47,763 bases of DNA from Oscillospiraceae bacterium (GCA_017445875.1 JAFSRZ010000010.1:1-47763); one strand, 5' to 3'; shown: positions 25,644 through 33,415, counted from the first letter of the stretch. The notes: a model not told the origin generated them from the letters alone. Program-made: numbers and translations.

Positions 25644-26603
25644 ATGAAAAAGAAATTTCTTGCCCTGTTGCTGGTGTGCGGACTGGTTCTGACATTGGCG
25701 GCCTGCGGCGGCGCTCCCGCCGAGACCGGCGGCAATGACAGCGCGTCCGGCAACGCCGAAACGCAGACGCCCGACGATACCGCCACCCCCGACGACGCCG
25801 CGACACCCGATGATACCGCCACCCCCGACGACGCCGCGACACCCGATGATACCGCCGCCCCCGACGATACCGCCATGCTTAGCGGCGCTGACGACGCCAG
25901 CGATACCGCCTATGTACAGGATAAGGGGACACTCGTTATCGGAATCACGGACTTTGCCCCCATGGACTACAAGAGCGACGCCGGGGAATGGATTGGCTTT
26001 GACGCCGATATGGCGAAGGCGTTCGCCGACTCTCTGGGCGTGAAGCCGGAGTTCATCGAAATCAACTGGGACAACAAGCTCATGGAACTTGAAACGAAAG
26101 CCATTGACGTAGTCTGGAACGGCATGACCATCACGGACGAAGTCAAGGAGGGCGCGTCCGTCCCCGACGCCTACTGCCGTAACGGACAGGTAGTGGTTGT
26201 CCCGGCGGCAATGGCGGACGCCTACACGACCGTTGAGAGCCTGAAAGACCTCAGTTTCGCCGTCGAGAACGGTTCCGCCGGTGCCGAACAGCTTGACCTT
26301 CTGGGCATTCCCTATACCGCGCTCGACACCCAAGCCCGTGCCTTAATGGAAGTCGCCTCCGGCGCTTCCGACGCCTGCGTGATTGACCTGCTCATGGCGG
26401 GCGCGATGATTGGCGAAGGCACCAGTTATCCCGACTTGACGCACACGCTCCAGCTCAACAGTGAGGAATACGGCGTGGCGTTCCGCAAGGGTTCCGACCT
26501 CGTGGACGTGTTCAACCAGTTCTGGGCGGACGCCTCCGCACAGGGTACGGTCATGGAGACCGCCACCATGTACGGCGTACAGGAATCTGTCATCGTAAAA
26601 TAA
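25644..26603 (+). CDS. Amino-acid ABC transporter substrate-binding lipoprotein
   Basis: Extracytoplasmic receptor of a polar amino-acid importer, 319 residues. The lipoprotein signal is MKKKFLALLLVCGLVLTLAA then Cys21. A low-complexity Asp/Thr/Ala/Pro spacer follows at about residues 30-80, containing a 12-residue tandem repeat. The family 3 binding fold is next, with LVIGITDFAPMDYK, GEWIGFDADMAKAFADSLGV and DVVWNGMTITDEVKEG. The permease and ATPase genes follow. TGTGGAGGATTCAGA precedes the ATG. The spacer probably keeps the receptor away from the membrane or wall. The ligand is not predictable. Confidence 0.9.
   Translation: MKKKFLALLLVCGLVLTLAACGGAPAETGGNDSASGNAETQTPDDTATPDDAATPDDTATPDDAATPDDTAAPDDTAMLSGADDASDTAYVQDKGTLVIGITDFAPMDYKSDAGEWIGFDADMAKAFADSLGVKPEFIEINWDNKLMELETKAIDVVWNGMTITDEVKEGASVPDAYCRNGQVVVVPAAMADAYTTVESLKDLSFAVENGSAGAEQLDLLGIPYTALDTQARALMEVASGASDACVIDLLMAGAMIGEGTSYPDLTHTLQLNSEEYGVAFRKGSDLVDVFNQFWADASAQGTVMETATMYGVQESVIVK
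25776..25871 (+). repeat. 36-bp tandem repeat in the binding-protein gene
   Basis: GATACCGCCACCCCCGACGA begins at 25776 and 25812, and a variant begins at 25848, so the period is exactly 36 bases (12 residues, DTATPDDAATPD). A half unit follows at 25866. Confidence 0.92.
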
Positions 26604-26621
26604 CCCGCGTCCGACGCGTAC

Positions 26622-26650
26622 AGAGAGCCTCTAACGGCTCTCTGTTTTTC
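26622..26650 (+). terminator. Hairpin between binding-protein and permease genes
   Basis: AGAGAGCC pairs with GGCTCTCT around a short loop, followed by GTTTTT. Such partial terminators between receptor and permease genes commonly keep the receptor in excess. Confidence 0.85.
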
Positions 26651-26678
26651 CACATATCGAAGAAAAGAGGGATTCCCA

Positions 26679-27317
26679 TTGCTCTGGACGGTCACAAGTA
26701 CCCTGCTGACGGGTTTCGGCACCACGCTGAAACTCTTCTTTCTGACGCTTCTTTTCGCGCTCCCGCTGGGACTGGTTATCAGTTTCGGCTCCATGAGCAA
26801 GTTTTCGCCCCTGCGCTACCTGACACAGACTTTCGTATGGATTATCCGGGGTTCCCCGCTGTTACTGCAAATTCTCATTATCTTTTACGGCCCCGGACTG
26901 CTGTTTCACCTGCCGCTGCTGCCACGTTTCACGGCGGCGCTGCTGTCGTTCGTGATTAATTACGCGTGCTACTTCTCGGAAATCTACCGGGGCGGCATTC
27001 AGGCCGTACCCCGCGGACAGTACGAGGCCGGACAGGTTCTCGGCATGACGCCCGGACAGATTTTCTTCCGTATCACGCTTCTACAGGTCATCAAGCGCAT
27101 TATACCGCCCATGGGCAACGAACTCATTACATTGGTAAAAGACACCGCGCTTGTACGCGTCATCGGCGTGTATGAAATCATCTGGACGGGAGAATCATTC
27201 ACGAAAAAAGGCCTCATCTGGCCTCTGTTCTATACGGGTCTGTTCTACCTCATCTTCAACGGCGGACTGACGATTCTTTTCCGCAAGATGGAAGCGAAGC
27301 TGGACTATTTCAAGTAA
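26679..27317 (+). CDS. Amino-acid ABC transporter permease
   Basis: Membrane subunit of the polar amino-acid importer (HisM/GlnP type), 212 residues with about five hydrophobic segments. It has the N-terminal TLLTGFGTTLKLFFLTLLFA and the coupling loop EIYRGGIQAVPRGQYEAGQV (EAA-like motif) that contacts the ATPase. Translation starts at a TTG (26679-26681) after AAAAGAGGG. The ATPase gene starts 13 bases after its stop. One permease gene suggests a homodimeric channel. Confidence 0.9.
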   Translation: MLWTVTSTLLTGFGTTLKLFFLTLLFALPLGLVISFGSMSKFSPLRYLTQTFVWIIRGSPLLLQILIIFYGPGLLFHLPLLPRFTAALLSFVINYACYFSEIYRGGIQAVPRGQYEAGQVLGMTPGQIFFRITLLQVIKRIIPPMGNELITLVKDTALVRVIGVYEIIWTGESFTKKGLIWPLFYTGLFYLIFNGGLTILFRKMEAKLDYFK

Positions 27318-27330
27318 GGGGGCGGGGGAT

Positions 27331-28098
27331 ATGTCTGTTTTGGAAGTACGGAACCTCGAAAAGCACTTTGAACACACGCGGGTACTCAACGACATCAGTT
27401 TCACGCTCGAACAGGGACAGGCGCTGTCGATTATTGGTTCCTCCGGGAGCGGGAAAACAACGCTTCTGCGCTGTCTGAACTTCTTGGAGCGTCCGGACGG
27501 CGGGACGATATCTGTCAACGGGGAAACCCTGTTCGACGCCGCAGACCCCGCCACACAGGATGAACGCAGTATCCGGGCGAAGCGGTTACATTTCGGGCTT
27601 GTGTTCCAGAACTTCAACCTGTTCCCGCAGTACACGGCGCTGGAAAATGTCACGCTGGCGCGGGAACTGCTCTCGAAAAAGAGCGGTTCTGAAACCAAGT
27701 CCGCCATACAGGACGCCGGACGCGAACTGCTCGCGCAAATGGGACTTGCCGACCGGGCGTCGCACTACCCGCACCAGCTTTCGGGCGGACAGCAACAGCG
27801 CGTGGCGATTGCGCGGGCGTTAGCGCTTCATCCCGACATTCTCTGTTTTGACGAACCCACGTCGGCACTCGACCCCGAACTGACCGGGGAAGTTTTGCGC
27901 GTGATACGGAATCTGGCGGAACAGAAAACGACGATGATTATTGTCACGCACGAAATGGCGTTTGCCCGTGACGTGGCAGACCGCGTAATTTTCATGGACG
28001 GCGGTTTCATTGTCGAACAGGGAGACCCTAAGGAAGTCATTGACAATCCGAAGGAGGAGCGGACACGGCAGTTTCTTGCCAACTATGCCCGGAATTAA
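27331..28098 (+). CDS. Amino-acid ABC transporter ATP-binding protein
   Basis: ATPase of the importer, 255 residues. Walker A is LSIIGSSGSGKTTLLRCLNF, the Q-loop is LVFQNFNLFPQYTALENV, the signature is HQLSGGQQQRVAIARAL, Walker B is ILCFDEPTSALDPELTG, and the switch is MIIVTHEMAFARDVAD. All key residues are present and the length is standard for the GlnQ/HisP group. AAGGGGGCGGGGGAT precedes the ATG. It completes a receptor-permease-ATPase set. Confidence 0.94.
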   Translation: MSVLEVRNLEKHFEHTRVLNDISFTLEQGQALSIIGSSGSGKTTLLRCLNFLERPDGGTISVNGETLFDAADPATQDERSIRAKRLHFGLVFQNFNLFPQYTALENVTLARELLSKKSGSETKSAIQDAGRELLAQMGLADRASHYPHQLSGGQQQRVAIARALALHPDILCFDEPTSALDPELTGEVLRVIRNLAEQKTTMIIVTHEMAFARDVADRVIFMDGGFIVEQGDPKEVIDNPKEERTRQFLANYARN

Positions 28099-28230
28099 TC
28101 GCGGCGTTCTTGTCGCCGCCATATTACGCGCCGGAATTTTTCCCTGTCCGTATTGCTTTTCGCGGTTCCACGTTGTACCATTAAGGAAAGAAGCGTCCCC
28201 GTTATGAAACCGAAAAGGAGGAAATCGCGC

Positions 28231-29502
28231 ATGAAAAAGCAGTTCCCCGCCCTGCTTCTGACGCTGGCTTTGCTTTTGAGCCTGTGCGCCTGCGGCGGAG
28301 CGCCCGACAACAAAGGACAGAGTTCCGACGCCAACGCCGTGGAACCAAGTCCCGATACCCAAGCCGCCCCCAAGACCATCAAAGTCGGCCTTGTCTGTAT
28401 CGGCGACGAGAACGAGGGCTACACCTACAACTTTATTCGCGGCAAAAATGACGCCTCTGTGATGTTAGCCGCCGAGGGTATCCATGTGGAATGGGTCGTG
28501 AAGTGGAACGTACCCGAAAGCGGCGTGTGTGAGGACGCCAACCGCGAACTTGTCGCCGAAGGCTGTCAACTGATTTTCAACAACTCTTTCGGCTTTGAGG
28601 AGTTCATGTTGAAAGTCGCCGCGGAGTATCCCGACGTGCAGTTTGTGGCGTGTACGAATCAGGCGTCACGGGCGGACGGCCTCCCGAACACACACAACGC
28701 GTTTGCCAACATCCATGAGGGACGATATCTGGCGGGCATCGTCGCCGGAATGAAACTCCAAGAAATGATTGACAGCGGCGATATCACGCCCGAACAGGCT
28801 GTTATCGGCTACGTGGGCGCGTTCCCGTACGCGGAAGTGATTTCGGGCTACACGGCGTATTTCCTCGGAGCGCGGAGCGTGTGTCCCGATGTGACGATGA
28901 AAATACAGTTTGTCGGCTCTTGGTCTGACGCCGTCGCCGAAGAAAAAGCCGCGTCCGCCCTCGTCGACATGGGCTGTATCCTGATTTCCCAGCACTCAGA
29001 CACCGACGCGCCCGCGATTGTCGCGCAGTCGGCGGGGATTCTCCACACCGGTTACAACAAAGATATGACCTCTGTCGCGCCGGACGCGTCGCTTGTCTCG
29101 ACGCGCATTGACTGGTATGTGTACTTTGAACACGCAATCCGCGCCGTGTTCAACGGCGACGAACTCGAACAGGACTGGTGTCACGGACTGGACATGTACG
29201 CGGTCGAACTGACCCCGCTGAATCGTGACCTGATTGCCGACGGCACCGACGAAAAGTTGGATGAAGTCAAGGCGGCTCTCGCGGACGGCTCGCTACAGGT
29301 GTTCGACACGTCCACATTCACAGTCAACGGCGTACCGTTGGAGCATGCGTACGCAATCGACACGGACGGCGATTTCGTGCCGGATACGGAAGAAGCCGTA
29401 TTCGACGGCGCGTTTCATGAATCCCACTTCCAGTCCGCGCCCTACTTCACACTTGACATAGACGGTATCGACAGAACCGCTACCCGGCGGCGCGGTCGAT
29501 AA
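28231..29502 (+). CDS. BMP family lipoprotein (nucleoside-type ABC receptor)
   Basis: A 423-residue extracytoplasmic receptor of the basic membrane protein (Med/PnrA) family, which usually binds purine nucleosides. The lipoprotein signal is MKKQFPALLLTLALLLSLCA with Cys21. Family marks are KVGLVCIGDENEGYTYNFIR, YPDVQFVACTNQAS, FANIHEGRYLAGIVAGMKL and GYVGAFPYAEVISGYTAYFL. AAAAGGAGGAAATCGCGC supports the ATG at 28231 over earlier in-frame starts. No nucleoside permease or ATPase gene lies nearby, so it is an orphan receptor. The C-terminus (RTATRRRGR) is unusually basic. Confidence 0.87.
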   Translation: MKKQFPALLLTLALLLSLCACGGAPDNKGQSSDANAVEPSPDTQAAPKTIKVGLVCIGDENEGYTYNFIRGKNDASVMLAAEGIHVEWVVKWNVPESGVCEDANRELVAEGCQLIFNNSFGFEEFMLKVAAEYPDVQFVACTNQASRADGLPNTHNAFANIHEGRYLAGIVAGMKLQEMIDSGDITPEQAVIGYVGAFPYAEVISGYTAYFLGARSVCPDVTMKIQFVGSWSDAVAEEKAASALVDMGCILISQHSDTDAPAIVAQSAGILHTGYNKDMTSVAPDASLVSTRIDWYVYFEHAIRAVFNGDELEQDWCHGLDMYAVELTPLNRDLIADGTDEKLDEVKAALADGSLQVFDTSTFTVNGVPLEHAYAIDTDGDFVPDTEEAVFDGAFHESHFQSAPYFTLDIDGIDRTATRRRGR

Positions 29503-29773
29503 ATCCCGCTTCACGCTTGCAAAATGACTGTTTTACTTGGGGCTGACTGGCAAGTGTTATCCAACGGAGAGCCGTCTTTCCGAATTGACCCGTTGCGTTA
29601 TGCGGGAATCGAAACTTGTCAGCGTGGCGGCGGCGCGGGTATCGCGTGGGGACACGGGCAGAACCTCGCGCCGCATGAACTCTACGAACTGAGCCGCGCC
29701 GGGGTATCGGACGCGTGAAAACGGGCATACTGTGGGAGCGTCCCCGCACGGGGACAGATTGGAGGTTCCCATT

Positions 29774-29992
29774 ATGCTGGATAAACTCGCCATGACGCTG
29801 GCCATTATCGGCGCGTTAAACTGGGGCAGTATCGGACTGTTTGGTTTCGACGTGGTCGGCTTCCTCTTTGGCGGACAAATGGCGGCGCTCTCCCGCGTGA
29901 TATTCACGCTGGTCGGTCTCGCGGGACTGTGGTGCATTATGTTCCTGTTCCGCGACAACGAGTCGCCGGAGGCACACCCCCATATGGCGTAA
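29774..29992 (+). CDS. DUF378-type small membrane protein
   Basis: A 72-residue protein with two hydrophobic helices and the family pattern IIGALNWGSIGLFGFDVVGF. It ends in a short acidic, histidine-containing tail. TTGGAGGTTCCCATT precedes the ATG at 29774, so the upstream in-frame ATG is rejected. It stands alone; a GTCCCCGCACGGGGAC hairpin lies just before the ribosome site. DUF378 proteins are widespread in Firmicutes and of unknown function. The 270 bases before it hold no other convincing gene. Confidence 0.85.
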   Translation: MLDKLAMTLAIIGALNWGSIGLFGFDVVGFLFGGQMAALSRVIFTLVGLAGLWCIMFLFRDNESPEAHPHMA

Positions 29993-30002
29993 ATCCTCTC
30001 CG

Positions 30003-30029
30003 CCCCCGGACGCCGGACGCGTTCGGGGG
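30003..30029 (+). terminator. Possible terminator after the DUF378 gene
   Basis: CCCCCGGACGC pairs imperfectly with GCGTTCGGGGG. The stem is strong, but it is followed by TCATATAG and not a T-run, so its strength as a terminator is uncertain. Confidence 0.45.
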
Positions 30030-30126
30030 TCATATAGTATCCGCCGGGCGTTCGTACCACTACATATCGTGTCGGCGGTGCCGGAAACGTCGGAAAAAGT
30101 TTTTTTCACGAATTTGCCGCGGAATC

Positions 30127-30155
30127 TTGCAAAGTCGGCGCGGACATAGTATAAT
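30127..30155 (+). promoter_or_regulatory. Sigma-A promoter of the REC-GGDEF regulator
   Basis: TTGCAA (30127-30132), 17-base spacer, consensus TATAAT (30150-30155). About 125 bases of leader follow. It contains CCGTC/GACGG and CGGAA/TTCCG hairpins, the latter followed by a T-rich tract just before the ribosome site. Confidence 0.82.
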
Positions 30156-30279
30156 TAAAAACAAGAGGGATGGGATGGGGGTGTCCGTCTTTGACGGATA
30201 CTTCTGGAAGGTTTGCGCCCTGATACGGTTTTTCACGCGGTAATCGGAACGCTTCCGCACGCTTTTTACTTTTTAAGAG

Positions 30280-31095
30280 GTGTTGCGCATGAAAAAGAAG
30301 ATTTTGATTGTTGACGGGGAAAAGAAGATACAGGATTCCCTCCGGGATATGCTTTCGGAACGCTACGACGTGTCCTGTGCCTCTACGGGAGAAGAGGCCG
30401 TGGAACTCTACGACCGGGAGCGCCCCGACTTGGTGCTGACGGATTTGAACATTCCGCACATGAGCGGCTTTGACCTACAGCGGATTTTGCGCGAGAAGCG
30501 GCGCGAACTGGTGCCAATGATGTTCATGTCCGCCGGAGCCAGTGAGGAGACAGAAATTAGAGGCTTAGAGGGCGGCGCGTTCGACTACATTCGGAAACCT
30601 GTCAAGGCCGATACCCTTTTGTGGCGTGTGGGAAACATCATGCGCCACATGGAACGCATTCACACGCTGCAACGTGCCGCCGATACCGACCCCATGACCG
30701 GACTTTTCCACAAGGCTTACGCCCGCAGAGTGTTGACAGACCTGTGTCTCCGCGCCGACGGCATGCTCATGATGATTGACTTGGACAACTTCAAGCTGGT
30801 CAATGACCTGTACGGACACACCATGGGCGACCGGATTCTGATTCGCTTCGCGGAGATACTCCGGGGCGTGATTCGGAGTACGGATATCGCCGGGCGCATG
30901 GGCGGGGACGAATTTCTGATTTTCTGTCAGGACATCCACGAGGAATCGACGGTAGCCGAAAAGACCGCGCTCATTAACCAATTGCTGTCAGCGTCGGCGA
31001 AAGAGTACATGGGCGCGGATATGCGGATTCCGCTGGGGGCGTCGGTGGGCGCGGTGCCGGTGCCGGAGGAGGGTACCGACTTCGCCGACCTCTAG
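30280..31095 (+). CDS. Response regulator with GGDEF domain, cut short by an amber codon
   Basis: A receiver domain (residues 1-118) is joined to a diguanylate cyclase domain (135-271). The receiver has the phospho-acceptor Asp52 (VLTDLNIP), Ser81 and Lys103, but the acidic pocket reads VDGE in place of VDDE. The cyclase has MGGDEF at about 207-212 and an RSTD product-inhibition site five residues before GGDEF. The frame stops at TAG (31093-31095) within FADL*QKADKALYRVKQNGK, removing the last conserved helix and strand of GGDEF. The same frame continues open to 31617, so the full gene would encode 445 residues. The short product may be inactive. Confidence 0.85.
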   Translation: MLRMKKKILIVDGEKKIQDSLRDMLSERYDVSCASTGEEAVELYDRERPDLVLTDLNIPHMSGFDLQRILREKRRELVPMMFMSAGASEETEIRGLEGGAFDYIRKPVKADTLLWRVGNIMRHMERIHTLQRAADTDPMTGLFHKAYARRVLTDLCLRADGMLMMIDLDNFKLVNDLYGHTMGDRILIRFAEILRGVIRSTDIAGRMGGDEFLIFCQDIHEESTVAEKTALINQLLSASAKEYMGADMRIPLGASVGAVPVPEEGTDFADL

Positions 31096-31617
31096 CAGAA
31101 GGCCGATAAAGCCCTCTACCGCGTCAAGCAGAACGGGAAACACGGCTACGCCGTATTCCACAGCGCGTCGGCGCACACGGACGGGGAACAAACCGCCGAT
31201 ATGGACACGCTCGGACAGTTCCGGCGCATTTTAGAGGAGCGCAACCGTCAGCCCGGCGCGTACAAACTCAGCTTCGACCGCTTCCAGACAGTTTTCCAGT
31301 ATCTGGTGCGGAACGTGGAAAACTATCATCGTCCGGTGCAACTGGCGCTTTTCACGCTCACGCCCTGTCCGCAGGGACACCGGAAAGGCCGCCTGACACC
31401 TGAAATTATCGCGCATTTCAGCGACATACTGGGCGCGTCCCTCCGCCGCAGTGACGTGTACACGCAGTGCGCCGCCGAACAGTTCCTTGTTATCTTCATC
31501 GAGTCCAACGGCGAAAACGAGAAAGTCATCCTCGACCGGATTGCCAGTAACTGGGAAAAGAGCGGGTACGGGGATTCGGCTTTGCTCGCGGTGGAAACCC
31601 ATGTCGTACAGCTTTGA
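31096..31617 (+). pseudogene. Distal part of the interrupted regulator: GGDEF end plus degenerate GGDEF-like domain
   Basis: This is the continuation of the frame after the amber codon. It supplies the missing end of the first GGDEF domain (QKADKALYRVKQNGKHGYAV). A second domain of about 130 residues follows, with a GGDEF-like pattern in which the active motif is replaced (RRSDVYTQCAAEQFLVIF). An internal ATG at 31201 could start a 138-residue product, but only a poor ribosome site lies before it. The second domain has probably lost catalysis and may bind or signal. Whether it is expressed depends on readthrough, internal initiation, or the stop being a sequencing error. Confidence 0.6.
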
Positions 31618-31671
31618 ACGCCCGGAAATTTCTGGCAGAGAAAACATCGCCACTTTTTGTCGTTTTAGGGA

Positions 31672-31700
31672 TTGCCATTTCTCAAAAAATGTGTTATAAA
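31672..31700 (+). promoter_or_regulatory. Promoter of the fla/che operon
   Basis: TTGCCA (31672-31677), 17-base spacer, TATAAA (31695-31700), in an AT-rich stretch unlike its surroundings. A leader of about 80 bases leads to flgB. Its sigma-A form agrees with the main fla/che promoter in Bacillus. Confidence 0.8.
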
Positions 31701-31788
31701 AAAGAAGAGTGTGTACTTTTACCGGAATCCCGGACGAACGATAGGAAATCATGGAATTTCAGTAGAAAATTGGAAAGGGGTGGGCTTT

Positions 31789-32211
31789 GTGTCCTCCATT
31801 CTGGCGTCGACCGCCACTAACATGACCAGTAACAGTCTCCGCATGATGGAACGCTCCATGGACTTCCTGTGGGCGAAACAGGCGGCTCATCTGGACAACG
31901 TCGCAAACGCCGAAACCCCCGGCTACAAGGTCAAGACTGTGACCTTTGAGGAGCGTTTCCGCGCCAAACTCCGTCAGGCCCGCGCCGAGGCCGTCCGACT
32001 GCGTACGAACCCCCGCGCCGAATACCGGAAAACCATCGAGAAAACCGGCTGGACGGTCATTGAGGACGACGAAATTACCCGCATGGACGAAAACGGCGTC
32101 AACGTCACCGAACAGAGTTTGGAGGCCATACGCACCGCCTACCAAATGCAGTACACGCTACAGGCGATTTCCAGTGACTTAAGCACGCTTCGCGCCGCTA
32201 TCACCGGGTAA
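31789..32211 (+). CDS. flgB: Flagellar basal-body rod protein FlgB
   Basis: Proximal rod subunit, exported by the flagellar type III system. 140 residues. It has the rod/hook N-terminus (MERSMDFLWAKQAAHLDNVANAETPGYK, quoted in part: HLDNVANAETPGYKVKTVTF) and a C-terminal amphipathic helix (EAIRTAYQMQYTLQAISSDL). Translation starts at the GTG at 31789, five bases after AAAGGGGTGGG. An upstream in-frame extension is rejected because it would begin at the promoter. It is first in the fla/che operon; flgC follows after 26 bases. Confidence 0.93.
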   Translation: MSSILASTATNMTSNSLRMMERSMDFLWAKQAAHLDNVANAETPGYKVKTVTFEERFRAKLRQARAEAVRLRTNPRAEYRKTIEKTGWTVIEDDEITRMDENGVNVTEQSLEAIRTAYQMQYTLQAISSDLSTLRAAITG

Positions 32212-32237
32212 TCGAACCATAGGAAGGAGTTTTTGAC

Positions 32238-32708
32238 ATGGCTTTCCTGTCAACGCTCAACATCATCGGTTCCGGCATGACCGCCCAGCAGGTGCGCCTT
32301 GACGTGATTTCCGAGAACATCACCAATATGAACACCACCCGCACAGAGGACGGCGGCGCGTATCGCCGGAAAGTGGTCGTCATGCAGGCCGAGACCAATA
32401 AAAACGGCTTCCGACGTGCGCTTTCCCGTGCCGCCGTGGAGGGCAAGACCGCTTCGAGCCGACGCGTACGGCAGGCCGGCGGCGTCCGCGTGGTCGAAAT
32501 CAACGACGATGAAGAAACCGACATGCCCTTTGTCTACGACCCCACCCACCCCGACGCCAACGAGGCCGGTTACGTGCAAATGCCTAATGTCACGCTCGTG
32601 AAGGAAATCACCGACGCAATGGCCGCCAGTCAGGCCTACAACGCCGATGTGACCCTGTTTAACACCTTTAAGCAGGTCGTCGCCAGAGGACTGGAAATGG
32701 GACAATAA
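32238..32708 (+). CDS. flgC: Flagellar basal-body rod protein FlgC
   Basis: Proximal rod subunit, 156 residues. The N-terminal rod motif is NIIGSGMTAQQVRLDVISEN, followed by ITNMNTTRTEDGGAYRRKVV. The C-terminal helix is MAASQAYNADVTLFNTFKQV. GGAAGGAGTTTTTGAC precedes the ATG. It pairs with FlgB at the base of the rod. The 188 bases after it are noncoding and hold the triple-hairpin element before fliE. Confidence 0.94.
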   Translation: MAFLSTLNIIGSGMTAQQVRLDVISENITNMNTTRTEDGGAYRRKVVVMQAETNKNGFRRALSRAAVEGKTASSRRVRQAGGVRVVEINDDEETDMPFVYDPTHPDANEAGYVQMPNVTLVKEITDAMAASQAYNADVTLFNTFKQVVARGLEMGQ

Positions 32709-32733
32709 GCAACACCGCATAGAGCGCCAGTGT

Positions 32734-32856
32734 GCCGTAAGGAAACGGCGGAAAAACGGTTCTGTCAAGCGGTATCAAAACGGAGCGACCGCCGAAAGGA
32801 AGCGGCGGACACGCCCCCGTCACGCGCTGTAGGGAAACGGCGCGTATGTCTAAGGA
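32734..32856 (+). promoter_or_regulatory. Three-hairpin intercistronic RNA element with ANGGAN loops (candidate CsrA-binding region)
   Basis: Hairpin 1: GCCGT/ACGGC with hexaloop AAGGAA (32734-32749). Hairpin 2: CCGCCG/CGGCGG with A.G closing around AAGGAA (32789-32808). Hairpin 3: CGCGCTGT/ACGGCGCG with hexaloop AGGGAA (32823-32844). Further ANGGA motifs are ACGGA at 32780 and AAGGA at 32852. GGA in a hairpin hexaloop is the known recognition form for CsrA/RsmE. The element ends about 50 bases before fliE. The structure is seen in the sequence; the CsrA link is inference. Confidence 0.55.
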
Positions 32857-32896
32857 GATACTTTCCGTTTTTCCGATTCACTTTCCGGGAGGTACT

Positions 32897-33415
32897 ATGG
32901 AAATTATTAAACCACTATGGAACCAGTCACCACTTAAAACCATTTGGGACAACATGCCCTTGAAACCTCTCTACCCGTCCGGCAACGAAAACGGCGTCAA
33001 CCCCACCGGGCAGAACCCCACCGCCGGACAGGTTCGTACCGCGCAACAAACACAGTCCGCCGCCGCCACGCCCATTGACACTTGGGCGTCCGACCGACAG
33101 GCCAACCCGTGGACGGCGAACCGCGCCGCGCAATCGTTCGGGGAAATCTTTCAGGCCGCTTTGGAACAGTCCGCCGAACCCGTGGCGGACATCATCGAAC
33201 CCGTGACCGACATTTTCGGCGCGGCGGTCAACGCCGTCAAGGAGACCGACGCCGCCAAAACACAAATGGAATACCTCATGGCAACAGGCCAACTCGACAA
33301 CCCCGCCCTGTTGACCATTGCTTCCACTAAGGCGCAGTTGTCCGTACAGCTCCTCGTGCAGCTCCGTAACCGGGCCCTCGACGCCTACAACGAACTCATG
33401 AGAATCAGTGTCTGA
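32897..33415 (+). CDS. fliE: Flagellar hook-basal body protein FliE, N-terminally extended
   Basis: Adapter between the MS ring and the rod. At 172 residues it is longer than the usual 100 or so. The conserved part is the C-terminal half (DAAKTQMEYLMATGQLDNPA then LSVQLLVQLRNRALDAYNEL). The first 90 residues are Asn/Gln/Thr/Pro-rich and poorly conserved. I take the ATG at 32897 because GGGAGGTACT precedes it; an in-frame ATG at 32846 overlaps the upstream RNA element. Position between flgC and fliF supports the call. Confidence 0.82.
   Translation: MEIIKPLWNQSPLKTIWDNMPLKPLYPSGNENGVNPTGQNPTAGQVRTAQQTQSAAATPIDTWASDRQANPWTANRAAQSFGEIFQAALEQSAEPVADIIEPVTDIFGAAVNAVKETDAAKTQMEYLMATGQLDNPALLTIASTKAQLSVQLLVQLRNRALDAYNELMRISV

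Noticed and set aside
25776..25871. 36-bp repeats considered as a CRISPR array
   Set aside because: The units are contiguous with no spacers, lie inside a coding frame and encode a low-complexity linker; the same holds for the repeats in rpoD and nusA.
28153..28181. Possible promoter TTGCTT-17-TACCAT before the BMP gene
   Set aside because: Both boxes are poor matches (3 of 6 and 4 of 6); it is plausible by position but not strong enough to list.
29524..29718. 64-codon plus-strand frame between the BMP and DUF378 genes
   Set aside because: There is no ribosome binding site and no recognisable motif; it probably arises by chance in a 270-base spacer.
30156..30279. c-di-GMP riboswitch upstream of the GGDEF gene
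   Set aside because: The conserved core bases of class I and II c-di-GMP riboswitches are not found; only simple hairpins are seen.
31093..31095. TAG as recoded pyrrolysine or other sense codon
   Set aside because: flbD ends with TAG at 43260-43262 followed by noncoding sequence, so TAG acts as a stop here; no suppressor tRNA is visible in the window.
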